A stretch of 55,969 nt of DNA from LMUY01 sp964242925 (GCA_964242925.1 CAXTBW010000017.1:1-55969); one strand, 5' to 3'. Positions 17,402 through 26,872 are shown, numbered from the stretch's first letter. The notes: generated by a model from the letters alone, not told the origin. A program made the numbers and translations.

Positions 17402-18034
17402 CTACGCGCGCCCTGCGCCGCCCCCGGGCTGGCTGCCGACGATCTTGGCGAAATCCTGGAAGATCAGGGGCGCCCAGGTGCGTCCTCGCGCCTGGACGAG
17501 GGCTCCGCCTTCGGCCAGCCTGCCCAGCTTCACGGGAGCAAAGCCGAGCCGCTCGGCCAGCGTCTCCACCAGGGCAATTGCCGACACGTCGTCGCTCGAT
17601 ACGAAGATCACTCGTCGTCCGCCGCCGGTGTCCGGGTCGGCGGCCAGCTTCGCCGCTGGCAGGTGGTTGAACGCCTTCACAAGCTTGGCGCCGGAGAAAG
17701 CCTGCGCGACAACGGCGGAAGAGGGCAAGCCGTCCAGGTCCTCGACGGGAACGCCGAACGCATTTGTCACGTCGATAACCGTCTTGCCTTCCCAGTTGGC
17801 CAATGCCTTCGCCACCTCTCGGTGCTCCCAGAACGGAACGGCCAAGAGGATGGTGTCGGCGGCCAGCGCCTCCTCCAGCTTCTTGGGGGTGACCGTCGGT
17901 CCGATCGCCGCAGCCTGTTGCGCCAGCGCTTCGGGTGGGCGTCGGCCCGCCACGACCACGTCGATACGCTTGCGGGCGAACGCCGTTGCGAGCGCTTGGC
18001 CAATCGCGCCGAAGCCGATGATTGCATACGTCAT
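17402..18034 (-). CDS. NADPH-dependent F420 reductase-type NAD(P)-binding protein
   Basis: 210-residue Rossmann protein of the F420-dependent NADP oxidoreductase family. The N-terminus MTYAIIGFGAIGQALATAF is the dinucleotide motif, followed by VVVAGRRPPEAL with the NADP-type Arg pair, and VIDVTNAFGVPVEDLDG. AFNHLPAAKL matches the conserved VKAFN segment. Start at ATG 18034 is supported by AGGGAG a few bases upstream; an upstream in-frame start would add 29 residues unlike the family. In bacteria without F420 the role is unclear, often a general NADPH reductase. Confidence 0.85.
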   Translation of the reverse strand: MTYAIIGFGAIGQALATAFARKRIDVVVAGRRPPEALAQQAAAIGPTVTPKKLEEALAADTILLAVPFWEHREVAKALANWEGKTVIDVTNAFGVPVEDLDGLPSSAVVAQAFSGAKLVKAFNHLPAAKLAADPDTGGGRRVIFVSSDDVSAIALVETLAERLGFAPVKLGRLAEGGALVQARGRTWAPLIFQDFAKIVGSQPGGGAGRA

Positions 18035-18304
18035 GACATACTCCCTTTGATGGGGGTTGAGGCTTGTGGGCGTGTGCGACCTACGGCCCAATACGGCTGC
18101 ATCAGACGCCATCGCGTTCAAGGAGAACGGTTGGGGGTCATGCCTTTCAGCCAGTTGATCGCTTCGAACGTGTCGCCCTCCGAACCTCGTCCCGTCAGTC
18201 GCCAGACCTGGGGTCGGACCCGGCCGAACGGGAGCCGGAACTCCTTCACATCGGTTGTGCGTTCACGCACCACACATCCTTGCTCTACGAACGAGGCGCA
18301 CGCG

Positions 18305-19200
18305 TCAGTCGACGGGGTGAGCCCGTCCCGCAAGCAGCATCTCGTAGGTCGCAAGCCGTTGGGACATGAACTCCGTGAAGAGTCGCACGCGTTTGGTCTT
18401 GCGCGTTTCGCCCTGTGTCAGGAGCCAGAGCGTGCCGTGCATGCGCAGACTCGCGCCCGGCGCCCTGGCTAACGCCGGGTCGGCGTCTCCGACGAAGCAG
18501 GGGAGCGTGGTCATCCCCAGGCCCTGGCGAACTGCGACGATCTGCGCATCTGCGCTCGTTGTTCGGAACGGCGCCTCCGCGGCGGGGACGTCGCCCTGGC
18601 GCGCCCAATCCGGCACGCTGATAGTGTCCCTGAGAATCCAGCGAACGCGCTCGATCTTGCTCGCCCGCCATGCCGCGAGGAGCTCGCGCGACATGTAGAC
18701 GCCGCCCGACAATTCAGGTCCTTTCAGCCCGTGGAGATTCTGCGGCAGGGTCTTGCGATCATAGACGACCCGTATCGCGACATCCGCTTCGCGGTTGGTG
18801 AGGTTCACCGGCTCGTCGAGCGATAGGACGCTCATCTCCACCTCTGGGTATAGCCGCGCAAACTCGGCGAGGTCCGGCATGAGGAGGTGCGTGGCGATCG
18901 TCGGCGCCATGGTCACCCGCAGCAGCCCGCGCACGCCTTGGTCGCGGCCAAGGATGCGGGCTTCCAACTGGTTGGATGACGTCTCCATCTGCTCGGCTAG
19001 CCCGAGCACCTCCTCGCCCGTTCCAGTCGTGCGGTATCCTGAGGGGAGCCTGTCGAACAACCGCGCGCCTAGCCGTTCCTCAAGGTGGGCGACGCGCCTG
19101 AGCACGGTCGCGTGGTTCACGCCGAGACGCTCCGCTGCTGCGCGCACCGACCCGCCGCGGGCAATGGCCAGGAAGTAACGGACGTCATCCAGTCGATCAT
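18305..19200 (-). CDS. LysR-family transcriptional regulator, apparent frameshift at its start
   Basis: DNA-binding regulator of about 298 residues with an N-terminal winged helix-turn-helix (YFLAIARGGSVRAAAERLG, then NHATVLRRVAHLEERLGARL) and a C-terminal effector domain. The family commonly begins M-x-DW-D-D-(V/L)-R-(Y/F)-F. Here ATG 19200 reads MIDW in one frame, and one missing G near 19189 would join it to DDVRYFL. As it stands, the open frame of the HTH continues upstream to ATG 19294 or TTG 19309 with about 35 unlike residues. So either a one-base deletion (real or sequencing) or an odd N-terminal extension is present. It is divergent from the SRPBCC gene and upstream of the reductase operon, both candidate targets. 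Confidence 0.8.
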
Positions 19201-19410
19201 GCCTCGTCCTGCAACGTGAACCATTGCGATGCCATAGCCAGGCGTTCGGTGCAGCCGGATCGTTCTCGCACACCTGTTGCGCGCCGTTCTGCATCTGGGC
19301 GCTGAACAAGGCGGGTCTTACCTCGTAGCCTATGGGCGGCGGCGACGATCAACCTCGAACGCCCAGCCGCCCACGCTCTGTTGCGGGTGCAAGTAAGCAG
19401 GAGAACGAAT

Positions 19411-19911
19411 ATGCTCGACCACGTCGTCTACCCGCCGCAGTATGATCCGCGGATCTCGGCGATCTACGCGCTCAACGAGATCGACGTGAAAGCGCCGGCA
19501 GAACTAGTCTGGAAACTGCTGGTAGGCGCCGAGACCTGGTCGAGCTACTTTCCTCCGGAAGATCAGGTCAAGATCCTGAGCGGTGAGACCGAGTTGCGGC
19601 TTGGGACGAAGTGGAGCCGGGCGACAATCGGCTTTCCAATGCACTTGGTCGTCACGGAGTGCGCGCCCGTCCGCAGGCTCTCGTGGTTGACAACCGTCGA
19701 TGGCGACGAGACCGGTTCCACCGCCTTCCATGGCTGGGTCGTCACGCCCACGGCAGACGGTTGCCATGTGCTGAGCGAGGAGACGCAGCAGGGCCCCTGG
19801 TTCCTCGAGCAGCTTGGTCGCAAGCATCCCGGCGGGCTTTACAGCTATCATCAAGACTGGGTTGAGGCGCTCGCGCGCGCAGCCGAAGCGGAGACGCCCA
19901 GGGCGGCCTGA
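19411..19911 (+). CDS. SRPBCC-family protein
   Basis: 166-residue START/Bet v1-like fold protein. Typical features are the opening strand NEIDVKAPAELVWKLL with an Asx-Ala-Pro turn, WSSYFPP after it, and the long C-terminal helix (YHQDWVEALARAAEAE). ATG 19411 is chosen because AGGAGA lies about nine bases upstream; an in-frame ATG-type start at 19381 lacks a site. Function is probably binding or turnover of a hydrophobic small molecule. Divergent from the LysR gene. Confidence 0.8.
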   Translation: MLDHVVYPPQYDPRISAIYALNEIDVKAPAELVWKLLVGAETWSSYFPPEDQVKILSGETELRLGTKWSRATIGFPMHLVVTECAPVRRLSWLTTVDGDETGSTAFHGWVVTPTADGCHVLSEETQQGPWFLEQLGRKHPGGLYSYHQDWVEALARAAEAETPRAA

Positions 19912-19976
19912 CGTCTCCGGGCAGTCCTATGAGAGAGATGCGAAGCGCGCCGTGTCGCCGGCCGATGTGACGGCTG

Positions 19977-20015
19977 CTCCGCCCTGGACCTGCCTGAGGC
20001 AGTTCCAGGGCGGAG
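19977..20015. terminator. Long perfect hairpin between convergent genes
   Basis: CTCCGCCCTGGA (19977-19988) pairs exactly with TCCAGGGCGGAG (20004-20015); inside, CTGCC (19990-19994) pairs with GGCAG (19998-20002) around a TGA loop, with one C/T mismatch. It lies between the convergent SRPBCC and msrA genes and has no clear U-run on either side, so a bidirectional transcription end by stem alone is the likely role. Confidence 0.65.
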
Positions 20016-20035
20016 GTGCGCCGTAATCGTCGGGA

Positions 20036-20542
20036 TCAGGCCGCTGCGCGACGCGGCAGTTTCCAGTTTGGCCGGATGAAGTGGCAGGTGTAGCCGTTGG
20101 GAATCCGCTCGAGATAGTCCTGGTGCTCGGGCTCCGCCTCCCAGAACGGCCCGGCCGGCGCCACCTCGGTCACCACCTTGCCAGGCCAAATGCCGGATGC
20201 GTTCACATCGGCGATCGTGTCCGCGACGACAGCCTTCTGTCGCTCGTCGACGTAGAAGACCGCCGAGCGGTAGCTGGGCCCGCGGTCGTTGCCCTGCCGA
20301 TTGGGCGTGCTGGGATCGTGGATCTGGAAGAAAAACTCCAGCAGGTCGCGAAAGGTGATCTTCGCGGGGTCGAAGACGATCTCGATCGCTTCCGCGTGGT
20401 TGCCGTGGTTGCGGTAGGTCGCGTTCGGCGTCTCGCCCCCCGAATAGCCGACGCGTGTCGACACTACGCCCGGCAGCTTGCGGATCAGGTCCTGCATTCC
20501 CCAGAAGCAGCCACCTGCCAGAACGGCGCGTTCTTCCATCAT
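20036..20542 (-). CDS. msrA: Peptide-methionine (S)-S-oxide reductase MsrA
   Basis: 168-residue repair enzyme reducing the S epimer of methionine sulfoxide in proteins. The active-site motif GGCFWG holds catalytic Cys12; GYSGGETPNATYRN and HDPSTPNRQGNDRGPSYRSA are family signatures. There is no signal peptide, so it acts in the cytosol. No C-terminal resolving cysteine pair is visible (the end is NWKLPRRAAA). It starts by ATGA overlap with msrB, so both are made together in response to oxidative damage. Confidence 0.95.
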   Translation of the reverse strand: MMEERAVLAGGCFWGMQDLIRKLPGVVSTRVGYSGGETPNATYRNHGNHAEAIEIVFDPAKITFRDLLEFFFQIHDPSTPNRQGNDRGPSYRSAVFYVDERQKAVVADTIADVNASGIWPGKVVTEVAPAGPFWEAEPEHQDYLERIPNGYTCHFIRPNWKLPRRAAA

Positions 20543-20988
20543 TCAACTTCCTTCACTTGCGGTAAATAGTCGCCGTAGCCTTGCGCCTCCATGTCCTCGC
20601 GCGGGACGAAGCGCAAGGAGGCCGAGTTGATGCAGTAGCGCAGGCCGCCCTGGTCGCTTGGTCCATCGTCAAATACATGGCCGAGATGGCTGTCGCCGTT
20701 GATGGAACGGACCTCCGTGCGGGCCATCCCGAGCGAGGCGTCGTGCAACTCGGCTACATTGGCGGGCTCGACGGGTTTTGTGAAGCTCGGCCAACCACAG
20801 CCGGACTCGTACTTGTCCGAGCTCGCGAACAGGGGTTCGCCGGACACGATGTCGACGTAGAGACCAGGCTGCTTGTTGGACAGGAGCGCCCCGGTTCCCG
20901 GCCGCTCCGTGCCGCTTTGCTGGGTCACGCGATACTGCTCGGGGCTCAGCGCCGCCACGGCCTGGGCAGTTTTCTGATAGCTCGCCAT
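20539..20988 (-). CDS. msrB: Peptide-methionine (R)-S-oxide reductase MsrB
   Basis: 149-residue enzyme for the R epimer of methionine sulfoxide. RYCINSASLRF contains catalytic Cys119; SGCGWPSF contains Cys64, the usual resolving position; GHVFDDGP is conserved. The CxxC pairs of the zinc-binding type are absent. ATG 20988 has GGAGGG upstream and is preferred to in-frame starts further up to 21129. First gene of the msrB-msrA pair; divergent from the MFS transporter with 127 bases between. Confidence 0.95.
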   Translation of the reverse strand: MASYQKTAQAVAALSPEQYRVTQQSGTERPGTGALLSNKQPGLYVDIVSGEPLFASSDKYESGCGWPSFTKPVEPANVAELHDASLGMARTEVRSINGDSHLGHVFDDGPSDQGGLRYCINSASLRFVPREDMEAQGYGDYLPQVKEVE

Positions 20989-21115
20989 GTTTGCCCTCCC
21001 ACGGGCAAGATGGTGTTGGCCGGCCGCCATGTCGACCCGCCCGGCCTGCGCGTCGATCATCCAAATGGCCTGCATATTGCGAGACGCGGTGGAACGCAGC
21101 AAGGACCAGTCATCA

Positions 21116-22402
21116 ATGTCGACAGCCACCGTGCACAGCGCCAGCCGACGCCGGACCGCAATCGTGGCCGGGGTGATCGGGAACGTGCTGGAGTGGTACG
21201 ACTTCGCGGTCTACGGCTATTTTGTCCCAGTCATCTCGCAGCTGTTCTTCCCGACGCAGACGCCGATCGTCTCACTTCTGCTGACCTTCTCGGTGTTCGG
21301 CGTGGGCTTCGTGATGCGGCCCGTCGGATCGATCGTGTTCGGCCAGTATGGCGACCGCCACGGCCGCAAGCGGGCGCTCAGCGCGGTCATCTTCCTGATG
21401 GCGGTCTCGACGTTCGTCGTCGGACTGCTGCCGACCTACGCCTCGATCGGCGTGCTGGCGCCGCTGCTGCTGGTGATCGCGCGCCTGGCCCAGGGCCTGT
21501 CCGGGGGCGGGGAGTGGGGTGGCGCCGCTGCTTACCTGGTGGAATACGCCGAGCCGGGCCAGCGCGGCCTGACCGGCTCGTGGCAGCAGGTGAGCGTCGG
21601 CGCCGGGTTCCTGCTCGGGTCGCTGACCGCGGCCGTGCTGACGACGTGGCTCTCGCCCGAGGAGATGGTCGCCTGGGGCTGGCGCGTCCCTTTCCTGCTC
21701 GGCGTGCTGGTGGGCATCGTCGGCGCGGTGATGCGCTGGCGGCTGGACGACACGCCGAAATTCGCCGAGCTGGAGAGCAAGGGCCAGGTCGTCAGCTCGC
21801 CGTTGAGGGCGGCGTTCACCACCTTCCGCAAGCCGACCCTGGTCGCGTTCGGCATCACCCTGCACAACACGGTCGGCTACTATGCGGTGCTGATCTATCT
21901 CACGACCTGGCTGACCAACATCGTGAAGATGCCGCGTGCGACCGCGCTGTGGATCGGCACGATCTGCCTGCTCGCGTTCATCGTCGTCGTGCCGATCGCG
22001 GGCGCCGTCTCCGACCGGGTCGGCCGGCGGCCGCTGTTCATCATCTCGGCCGCCGGCTACGCCCTGCTGGCATACCCGATGTTCCTGCTGGCGAGCACGG
22101 GAGTCACGGCCTACGCCTTCGTGGCGCAGCTCACGCTGGTGGTGCTGTTGGCGCTCTACGCGGGGCCGGGTCCGGCGGTGTATTGCGAGCTGTTCCCGAC
22201 GCAGGTGCGCTACACCGCGCTGTCGGTCGGCTACAATATCCCGGTGGCGATCTTCGGCGGCTTCGCACCCTTCATCGCGACCTGGCTGATCCACGCGACC
22301 GGCAACCCGATGTCGCCGGCCTTCTACGTCATCGCAGCCTCGCTCGTGACGCTGGCGACCATGATCTGGGTGAAGGAGACCGCATTCGAACCGCTCCAGT
22401 AA
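21116..22402 (+). CDS. MFS transporter, metabolite:proton symporter type
   Basis: 428-residue, about 12-helix major facilitator of the MHS (ProP/KgtP/ShiA-like) group. The N-terminus RRTAIVAGVIGNVLEWYDFA is diagnostic for the group; loop motifs QYGDRHGRKRAL and AVSDRVGRRPLF mark the 2-3 and 8-9 loops; RLAQGLSGGGEWGG is also typical. ATG 21116 is chosen because the family starts just before this motif. Likely imports an organic acid or betaine with protons; substrate unknown. Confidence 0.9.
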   Translation: MSTATVHSASRRRTAIVAGVIGNVLEWYDFAVYGYFVPVISQLFFPTQTPIVSLLLTFSVFGVGFVMRPVGSIVFGQYGDRHGRKRALSAVIFLMAVSTFVVGLLPTYASIGVLAPLLLVIARLAQGLSGGGEWGGAAAYLVEYAEPGQRGLTGSWQQVSVGAGFLLGSLTAAVLTTWLSPEEMVAWGWRVPFLLGVLVGIVGAVMRWRLDDTPKFAELESKGQVVSSPLRAAFTTFRKPTLVAFGITLHNTVGYYAVLIYLTTWLTNIVKMPRATALWIGTICLLAFIVVVPIAGAVSDRVGRRPLFIISAAGYALLAYPMFLLASTGVTAYAFVAQLTLVVLLALYAGPGPAVYCELFPTQVRYTALSVGYNIPVAIFGGFAPFIATWLIHATGNPMSPAFYVIAASLVTLATMIWVKETAFEPLQ

Positions 22403-22452
22403 GCGGCGGCGTTTGCGTCGCGGAGCCGGACTGACCCCGGCCGGGTGGCAAG

Positions 22453-23160
22453 TTACCGCCGCCCAAGTCGGCGGGCGAGGCTGCGCGAAATGACGTCGGC
22501 CAGTAGAAGGCTCGCCGCCGCCAACAGCAACGCCATGCCCCCGAGCTTGGCCGCTGCGAGTTCCCCGCCCGGCGCCTCGGTTGCAGTGTAGATTGCGAGC
22601 GGCAGTGTCTGCGTGCGTCCCGGAATATTCGAGGCGAACACGATGACGGCCCCGAACTCGCCCAGCCCGGCAGCGAAGGCCGTGAAGGCGCCCGATAGAA
22701 CCCCGGGAGCCGCAAGCGGCAGCGTCACCGCCACGAAGCGACGGAATGGGCCGGCGCCGAGTGTGCGAGCGGCCGCCTCCAACGTGGGGTCGAGAGCCTC
22801 GATCGACAAACGCACGGAGCGCACGATCAGGGGAAAGGTCATCACCGATGTCGCCAGCACGGCGCCGGCCGTGGTGAACACGAGGCGCACGCCAAACCAG
22901 CCCCACAAGACCGAACCCAGCGGCTCCCGGATGCCAAACAGCAGCAGGAGCAGCCACCCGACGAGCACGGGCGACAGCGCCAGCGGGAGGTGGACGATCG
23001 CGTCCAGGATCCATCGCATGCGCAATTGCGGGCGGGCGAGGAGCCAAGCGACGAAAATCGCAGGCATCAAGGAGACTGCAACGCTGGAGGCGGAGACGAG
23101 CAAGCTCAGATCGACCGCTTGCCATTCCGCATCGGTCAGGGAGAAAATCGCCACGGCCAA
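22453..23160 (-). CDS. modB: Molybdate ABC transporter permease
   Basis: 235-residue inner-membrane permease with five to six helices. The cytoplasmic EAA loop EAARTLGAGPFRRFVAVTLP and the following GVLSGAFTAFAAGLGEFGA are characteristic of ModB. Starts are TTG 23160 or GTG 23154; the latter has TAAGG at better spacing. It is divergent from modA rather than downstream of it, and no modC ATPase is in the window, so the ATPase must be elsewhere or lost. Tungstate or another oxyanion is possible. Confidence 0.88.
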   Translation of the reverse strand: MAVAIFSLTDAEWQAVDLSLLVSASSVAVSLMPAIFVAWLLARPQLRMRWILDAIVHLPLALSPVLVGWLLLLLFGIREPLGSVLWGWFGVRLVFTTAGAVLATSVMTFPLIVRSVRLSIEALDPTLEAAARTLGAGPFRRFVAVTLPLAAPGVLSGAFTAFAAGLGEFGAVIVFASNIPGRTQTLPLAIYTATEAPGGELAAAKLGGMALLLAAASLLLADVISRSLARRLGRR

Positions 23161-23259
23161 GCCTTAGCCGGCTTGCCGCCGGGCGTCATGGCGACGATAC
23201 GCTCGGCGACTCGAGCGCCCGGATGAACCCTGGCTGTCTCAGGGCAGGAAGGCTGATCG

Positions 23260-24054
23260 ATGAAGCCGTTGCACCGCTCCATGTCGCGTCGGACGTTGAT
23301 CCGTCTCGCTTCCGTTGCCAGCGTCGCCCCTTTCGCTGCCCGTGCGGCTGAAAACGCGGTGCAAATCTACGCAGCGGCGACCTTCCGCACCGTGCTGGAG
23401 AAAGTCCTGTCTGCCTACCGGGCAAACGGCTATACGGCCAGCGCCGTCTATGCCCCTACGCCAGTGCTCGTGGAGCAGATGGAGGCGGGCGCGCCCGCCG
23501 ACATATTCCTCTCCGCAGATCCGGGCTGGATGGATGAAGCCGTGAGGCGGGGCCTGGTTCGCGCGCAGACCCGGGTTGACCTCATGGGCAACACGTTGGT
23601 CCTGGTTGGTCCCCGGTCCGATACGGCGCCCCGCGAGATCGACAACGCGGCGCCGATCCTGGCGTTGGTCGCACGCGGGCGTATCGCGATGTGCGATCCA
23701 GACGGTGACCCGGCAGGGCGTTACGCCAAGGCCAGCTTGCAGAGCCTCGGCGCATGGCCGGCCGTGCAGGCATCGCTCGCCATCGCCGAGAACAGTCTGC
23801 GCGCTGTCCTGCTGGTGGACCGTGGCGAGGCGGCGGCGGCCATGACTTTCGCGACGGACGTCCAAGGCGCCCAAAACGCCAGCATCTTGGGAACATTCCC
23901 GGACTCGACGCATCCGCCAATCGTCTACCCCGTCGCGGTGACGACCAGGACAGAAGGCGGCGCCGCCGAGACGCTGATGACCTTCCTCCGTTCGCCCGAA
24001 GCTTCCCGCATCCTGCAGTCAAGCTCGTATCGGCCACTGCCAACTGCGCGGTAG
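23260..24054 (+). CDS. modA: Molybdate-type ABC transporter substrate-binding protein
   Basis: 264-residue periplasmic binding protein. The N-terminus has SRRTLIRLASVASVAPFAARA, a twin-arginine-like signal peptide cleaved after about residue 29; ATG 23281 is an alternative start. The mature part opens VQIYAAATFRTVLEKV, the ModA pattern with oxyanion-binding serine/threonine, and includes GAPADIFLSAD and AMTFATDV. Divergent from modB with 99 bases between; no ModE-type operator was recognised there. Confidence 0.9.
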   Translation: MKPLHRSMSRRTLIRLASVASVAPFAARAAENAVQIYAAATFRTVLEKVLSAYRANGYTASAVYAPTPVLVEQMEAGAPADIFLSADPGWMDEAVRRGLVRAQTRVDLMGNTLVLVGPRSDTAPREIDNAAPILALVARGRIAMCDPDGDPAGRYAKASLQSLGAWPAVQASLAIAENSLRAVLLVDRGEAAAAMTFATDVQGAQNASILGTFPDSTHPPIVYPVAVTTRTEGGAAETLMTFLRSPEASRILQSSSYRPLPTAR

Positions 24055-24648
24055 CCGAGCCGCCGTGGCCAGACGGGCCGCCAGGGCGGAGGCCGTTCTA
24101 CGCTGCTCAAGTCGCAGGCTGAGATATCTCATCAGGCAAGGACCGCTCGCGCTCACTCGTCTTAGAGGTGATTTCTTAACAGCAGCGTGGTAGTTGACGT
24201 CAGCCGAAACCGTGCGTGTCGCATACCTCCGTTGTGCTAGTTGCTCCAACGAGCCGGGAATAAGTCGCTCCGCAAATCGGACGCGCCGCTAATGCTGTGG
24301 TAGAGGACGAATGTCGCCGGGGTCTTCGACCCGCGGAGGACCGACATCGAGAGGCATGTAGGACAAGTCGGCAAACGGGCTGGTCGACTTAGGACATGGC
24401 GCGCCTAGTTCATCAGGCGCTGCGGAGGCTGGGCTGCTTGGAAGGTCAACACCGCGGCGGCGCCCAGGCCTGAAGCGTAAAAACATCGGTAAAGCAGAAA
24501 ATAATGAGCGACGACGCGTCACCAAAGCCTGGCGACAGAGGAGCGCCTGCGACACGCAGCGGAGCGCCGGGCCTGCCGTGCTGTGGCCACCCGCCGCGAA
24601 CACGCTCTATGACGCGGTTCGCTTCGATCTCGCCGTGGAGCGAGCGCC
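24055..24648. other. Intergenic region without recognised gene
   Basis: About 590 bases between modA and the desaturase. Open frames here (for example 24289-24603 on the minus strand) are short and have no recognisable features. No clear promoter, terminator or RNA was found by eye. Confidence 0.5.
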
Positions 24649-25665
24649 ATGACCGCTGACCCGGCTGCCCAGAACCCGGTCAACCGCCGTGACCTGATGG
24701 CGGCTCTGGTTCCATTCCAGAATCCATCGTTCCTGCGCAGCGCCTGGCAGCTAGGTTCGACGTTGGTGCTCTACCTGGCCGTCAATGCCGCCATGTATGC
24801 TGTCGCGCCTATTTCAGCCTGGCTCGTTCTCGCATTGGCCCTGCCGGCCGGAGGTCTCATCGTCAGGCTGTTCATCGTGCAACACGACTGCGGCCACGGC
24901 TCGTTCTTCGCGTCGCGCCGCCTCAACGATCTGCTCGGCCGGTTCTGCAGCTTGCTCACCTTCACGCCCTATGCATTCTGGCGAAGGCAGCACGCCAATC
25001 ACCACGCGTCGTTTAACAACCTGGACCGGAGGGATACCGGCATCGACCTGTACTCGACCTGCGCCACGCTGAAGGAATACCTGGCCTTGACGCCGGCCCG
25101 GCGCGCGCTCTACCGCGCCATCCGGCATCCGGCCATAACCCAGCTTTTGTTGCCGCCGTTGGTGTTCTTAGTCCTCTATCGCCTGCCGTTCGATGCCCCC
25201 CGCACTTGGCTGCGGGAGCGCCGGAGCGTGCTGTTGACCAACGCTGCGCTGGCCGCCGCGCTGGGGACGCTGGGAGCCATATTCGGGCTGGGGACCATGG
25301 CGCTCGTCCAATTCCCCATCGTCGCCGTAGCCTCGATTATTGGCGTGTGGCTGTTCTCGGTGCAACACCGCTTCGAGGACGCGATGTGGGAACGCCAGGA
25401 GAGCTGGAGCCACCTGCACGCCTCCTTGGAAGGCGCCTCATACCTCAAGCTGCCACGGTTTCTGCAGTGGTTCACCGGCAATGTCGGTTTCCATCACGTC
25501 CATCACCTGTCGGCGCGTGTGCCAAACTACCGGTTGCAAGCCTGCCACCAGGCCCGCAAGGAGCTGCATACGGCAACAGTGCTGTCGTTCCGCGAGGCGA
25601 TCCGCGCGCCGTTCTACGCCCTGTGGGACGAGGAACTCAGGCGCATGGTGCGGTTTCCGGCCTGA
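24649..25665 (+). CDS. Membrane fatty acid desaturase
   Basis: 338-residue di-iron acyl-lipid or acyl-CoA desaturase. All three histidine boxes are present: HDCGH (79-83), HANHH (115-119) and HHVHH (282-286). Two hydrophobic spans lie at about 38-77 and two in the middle (about 160-240). The usual orientation puts the boxes on the cytosolic side. It introduces a double bond using oxygen and an electron donor not encoded nearby. Length is normal. Neighbours give no pathway clue. Confidence 0.92.
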   Translation: MTADPAAQNPVNRRDLMAALVPFQNPSFLRSAWQLGSTLVLYLAVNAAMYAVAPISAWLVLALALPAGGLIVRLFIVQHDCGHGSFFASRRLNDLLGRFCSLLTFTPYAFWRRQHANHHASFNNLDRRDTGIDLYSTCATLKEYLALTPARRALYRAIRHPAITQLLLPPLVFLVLYRLPFDAPRTWLRERRSVLLTNAALAAALGTLGAIFGLGTMALVQFPIVAVASIIGVWLFSVQHRFEDAMWERQESWSHLHASLEGASYLKLPRFLQWFTGNVGFHHVHHLSARVPNYRLQACHQARKELHTATVLSFREAIRAPFYALWDEELRRMVRFPA

Positions 25666-25708
25666 CGCGCCAGACGGATGCCTCCCGGCGTAGGACGCAA
25701 CGCCGTCC

Positions 25709-26785
25709 ATGTCCTCGATTGACATGGACGCACGCGATCGGCGCGAATGTGCTAGTGAGCCTAGCGTCTGGGACTTGCAGGATGCCGCCGTGACCGTTGA
25801 TGCTTTGACTTGGAATGCTGACCGCCTTCGCACCGCCACCCACGCGGCAGGCGTCGCCCTGTGGTCGTGGAACGTCGTAACGGACGAGATCGAACTCGAC
25901 GAACGAGCCCACGTGCTTTGGAACATTCCCAGGGGCGAAGCGGTCACGTTCAAAGGTCTCTCGGAGCATATACACCCTGAGGACCTAGGTGTGGTGGAAA
26001 GCGCGTTCGCCGCCACGCGACATGTCGATGGCGCTTACGAGATAGACTTCCGCATCGACCGTGCTGGTGACACGAGATGGATTTCCGCCCGGGGCCAAGG
26101 CCGTGACAAGGGCATCGTCGATCAGGTGATGTTCGCAATCTTCATGGACGTGACCGAGCGTAAGCAGGCCGAGGAGGCCCGCGAGATGCTGGCGAGCGAA
26201 ATGAGCCATCGCATCAAGAACTTGCTCACGATCACGTCGGCGCTGACCGCCATCGCCGAGCGATCGACCTCGACCAAGTCGGAGATGGCCCGCGACCTTA
26301 CACGGCGCATCATGGCGCTTGGAACCGCCCACGATTTGGTGCGCCCGATTGCAGGGGCCAGCAACCGGCAGGGCGCCTTCATGGCCGACCTCCTCGAGGT
26401 TCTGCTGGCGCCGTATGACGACCAGGAACGCGCCGGTGGCCGCATCAGCATCTCTGCGATCCCCGCCAGGGTCGGCGAGACTGGCGCTACTGCTCTGGCG
26501 CTCATCACTCACGAGCTTGCCACCAATTCGATGAAGTATGGGTCGCTTTCAAAAGCGGACGGCAAGGTGGCGATCTCATGCAGTCTTACTGGCGATGACG
26601 TAACCGTGATCTGGAGGGAGCGCGACGGGCCGCCCGTAAGGGGTTCGCCCGATAAAGCGGGTTTCGGGAGCACGCTGATCGCCCGAAGCCTGTCCGGCCA
26701 ACTCGGCGGAGCGATTGCGTTCGACTGGCTGGCGGAAGGGCTCGCAGCCACCATCCGGATGAGCAAGGCGCGCCTGGAAGCCTGA
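25709..26785 (+). CDS. PAS-domain HWE-family sensor histidine kinase
   Basis: 358-residue soluble sensor kinase. A PAS domain covers about residues 40-150 (VALWSWNVVTDEIELDE to FMDVTERKQAEE with PAC). The phosphoacceptor motif is EMSHRIKNLL with His167; HELATNSMKYGSLS is the N-box and IWRERDGPPV carries the W-x-E feature of the HWE class. No membrane segment. No response regulator is adjacent, so it is an orphan kinase; HWE kinases often act in the general stress response or light sensing, but no photosensory cysteine or bilin site is apparent. Confidence 0.9.
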   Translation: MSSIDMDARDRRECASEPSVWDLQDAAVTVDALTWNADRLRTATHAAGVALWSWNVVTDEIELDERAHVLWNIPRGEAVTFKGLSEHIHPEDLGVVESAFAATRHVDGAYEIDFRIDRAGDTRWISARGQGRDKGIVDQVMFAIFMDVTERKQAEEAREMLASEMSHRIKNLLTITSALTAIAERSTSTKSEMARDLTRRIMALGTAHDLVRPIAGASNRQGAFMADLLEVLLAPYDDQERAGGRISISAIPARVGETGATALALITHELATNSMKYGSLSKADGKVAISCSLTGDDVTVIWRERDGPPVRGSPDKAGFGSTLIARSLSGQLGGAIAFDWLAEGLAATIRMSKARLEA

Positions 26786-26872
26786 CAATCAGTGACGTGT
26801 CGACGTTTTCAGACCAATTGCCATCAGGCTATCCGGCGGCCTCCGTGCACCGACGTCCAACGGGGTGACTGA

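Noticed and set aside
20581..22434. 617-codon plus-strand frame across msrB and the MFS gene
   Set aside because: Runs antisense to msrB and out of frame with the MHS transporter; no domain-like sequence.
23161..23259. ModE operator between modA and modB
   Set aside because: No sequence close to the known ModE palindrome was found; only a 5-bp CCCTG/CAGGG inverted repeat.
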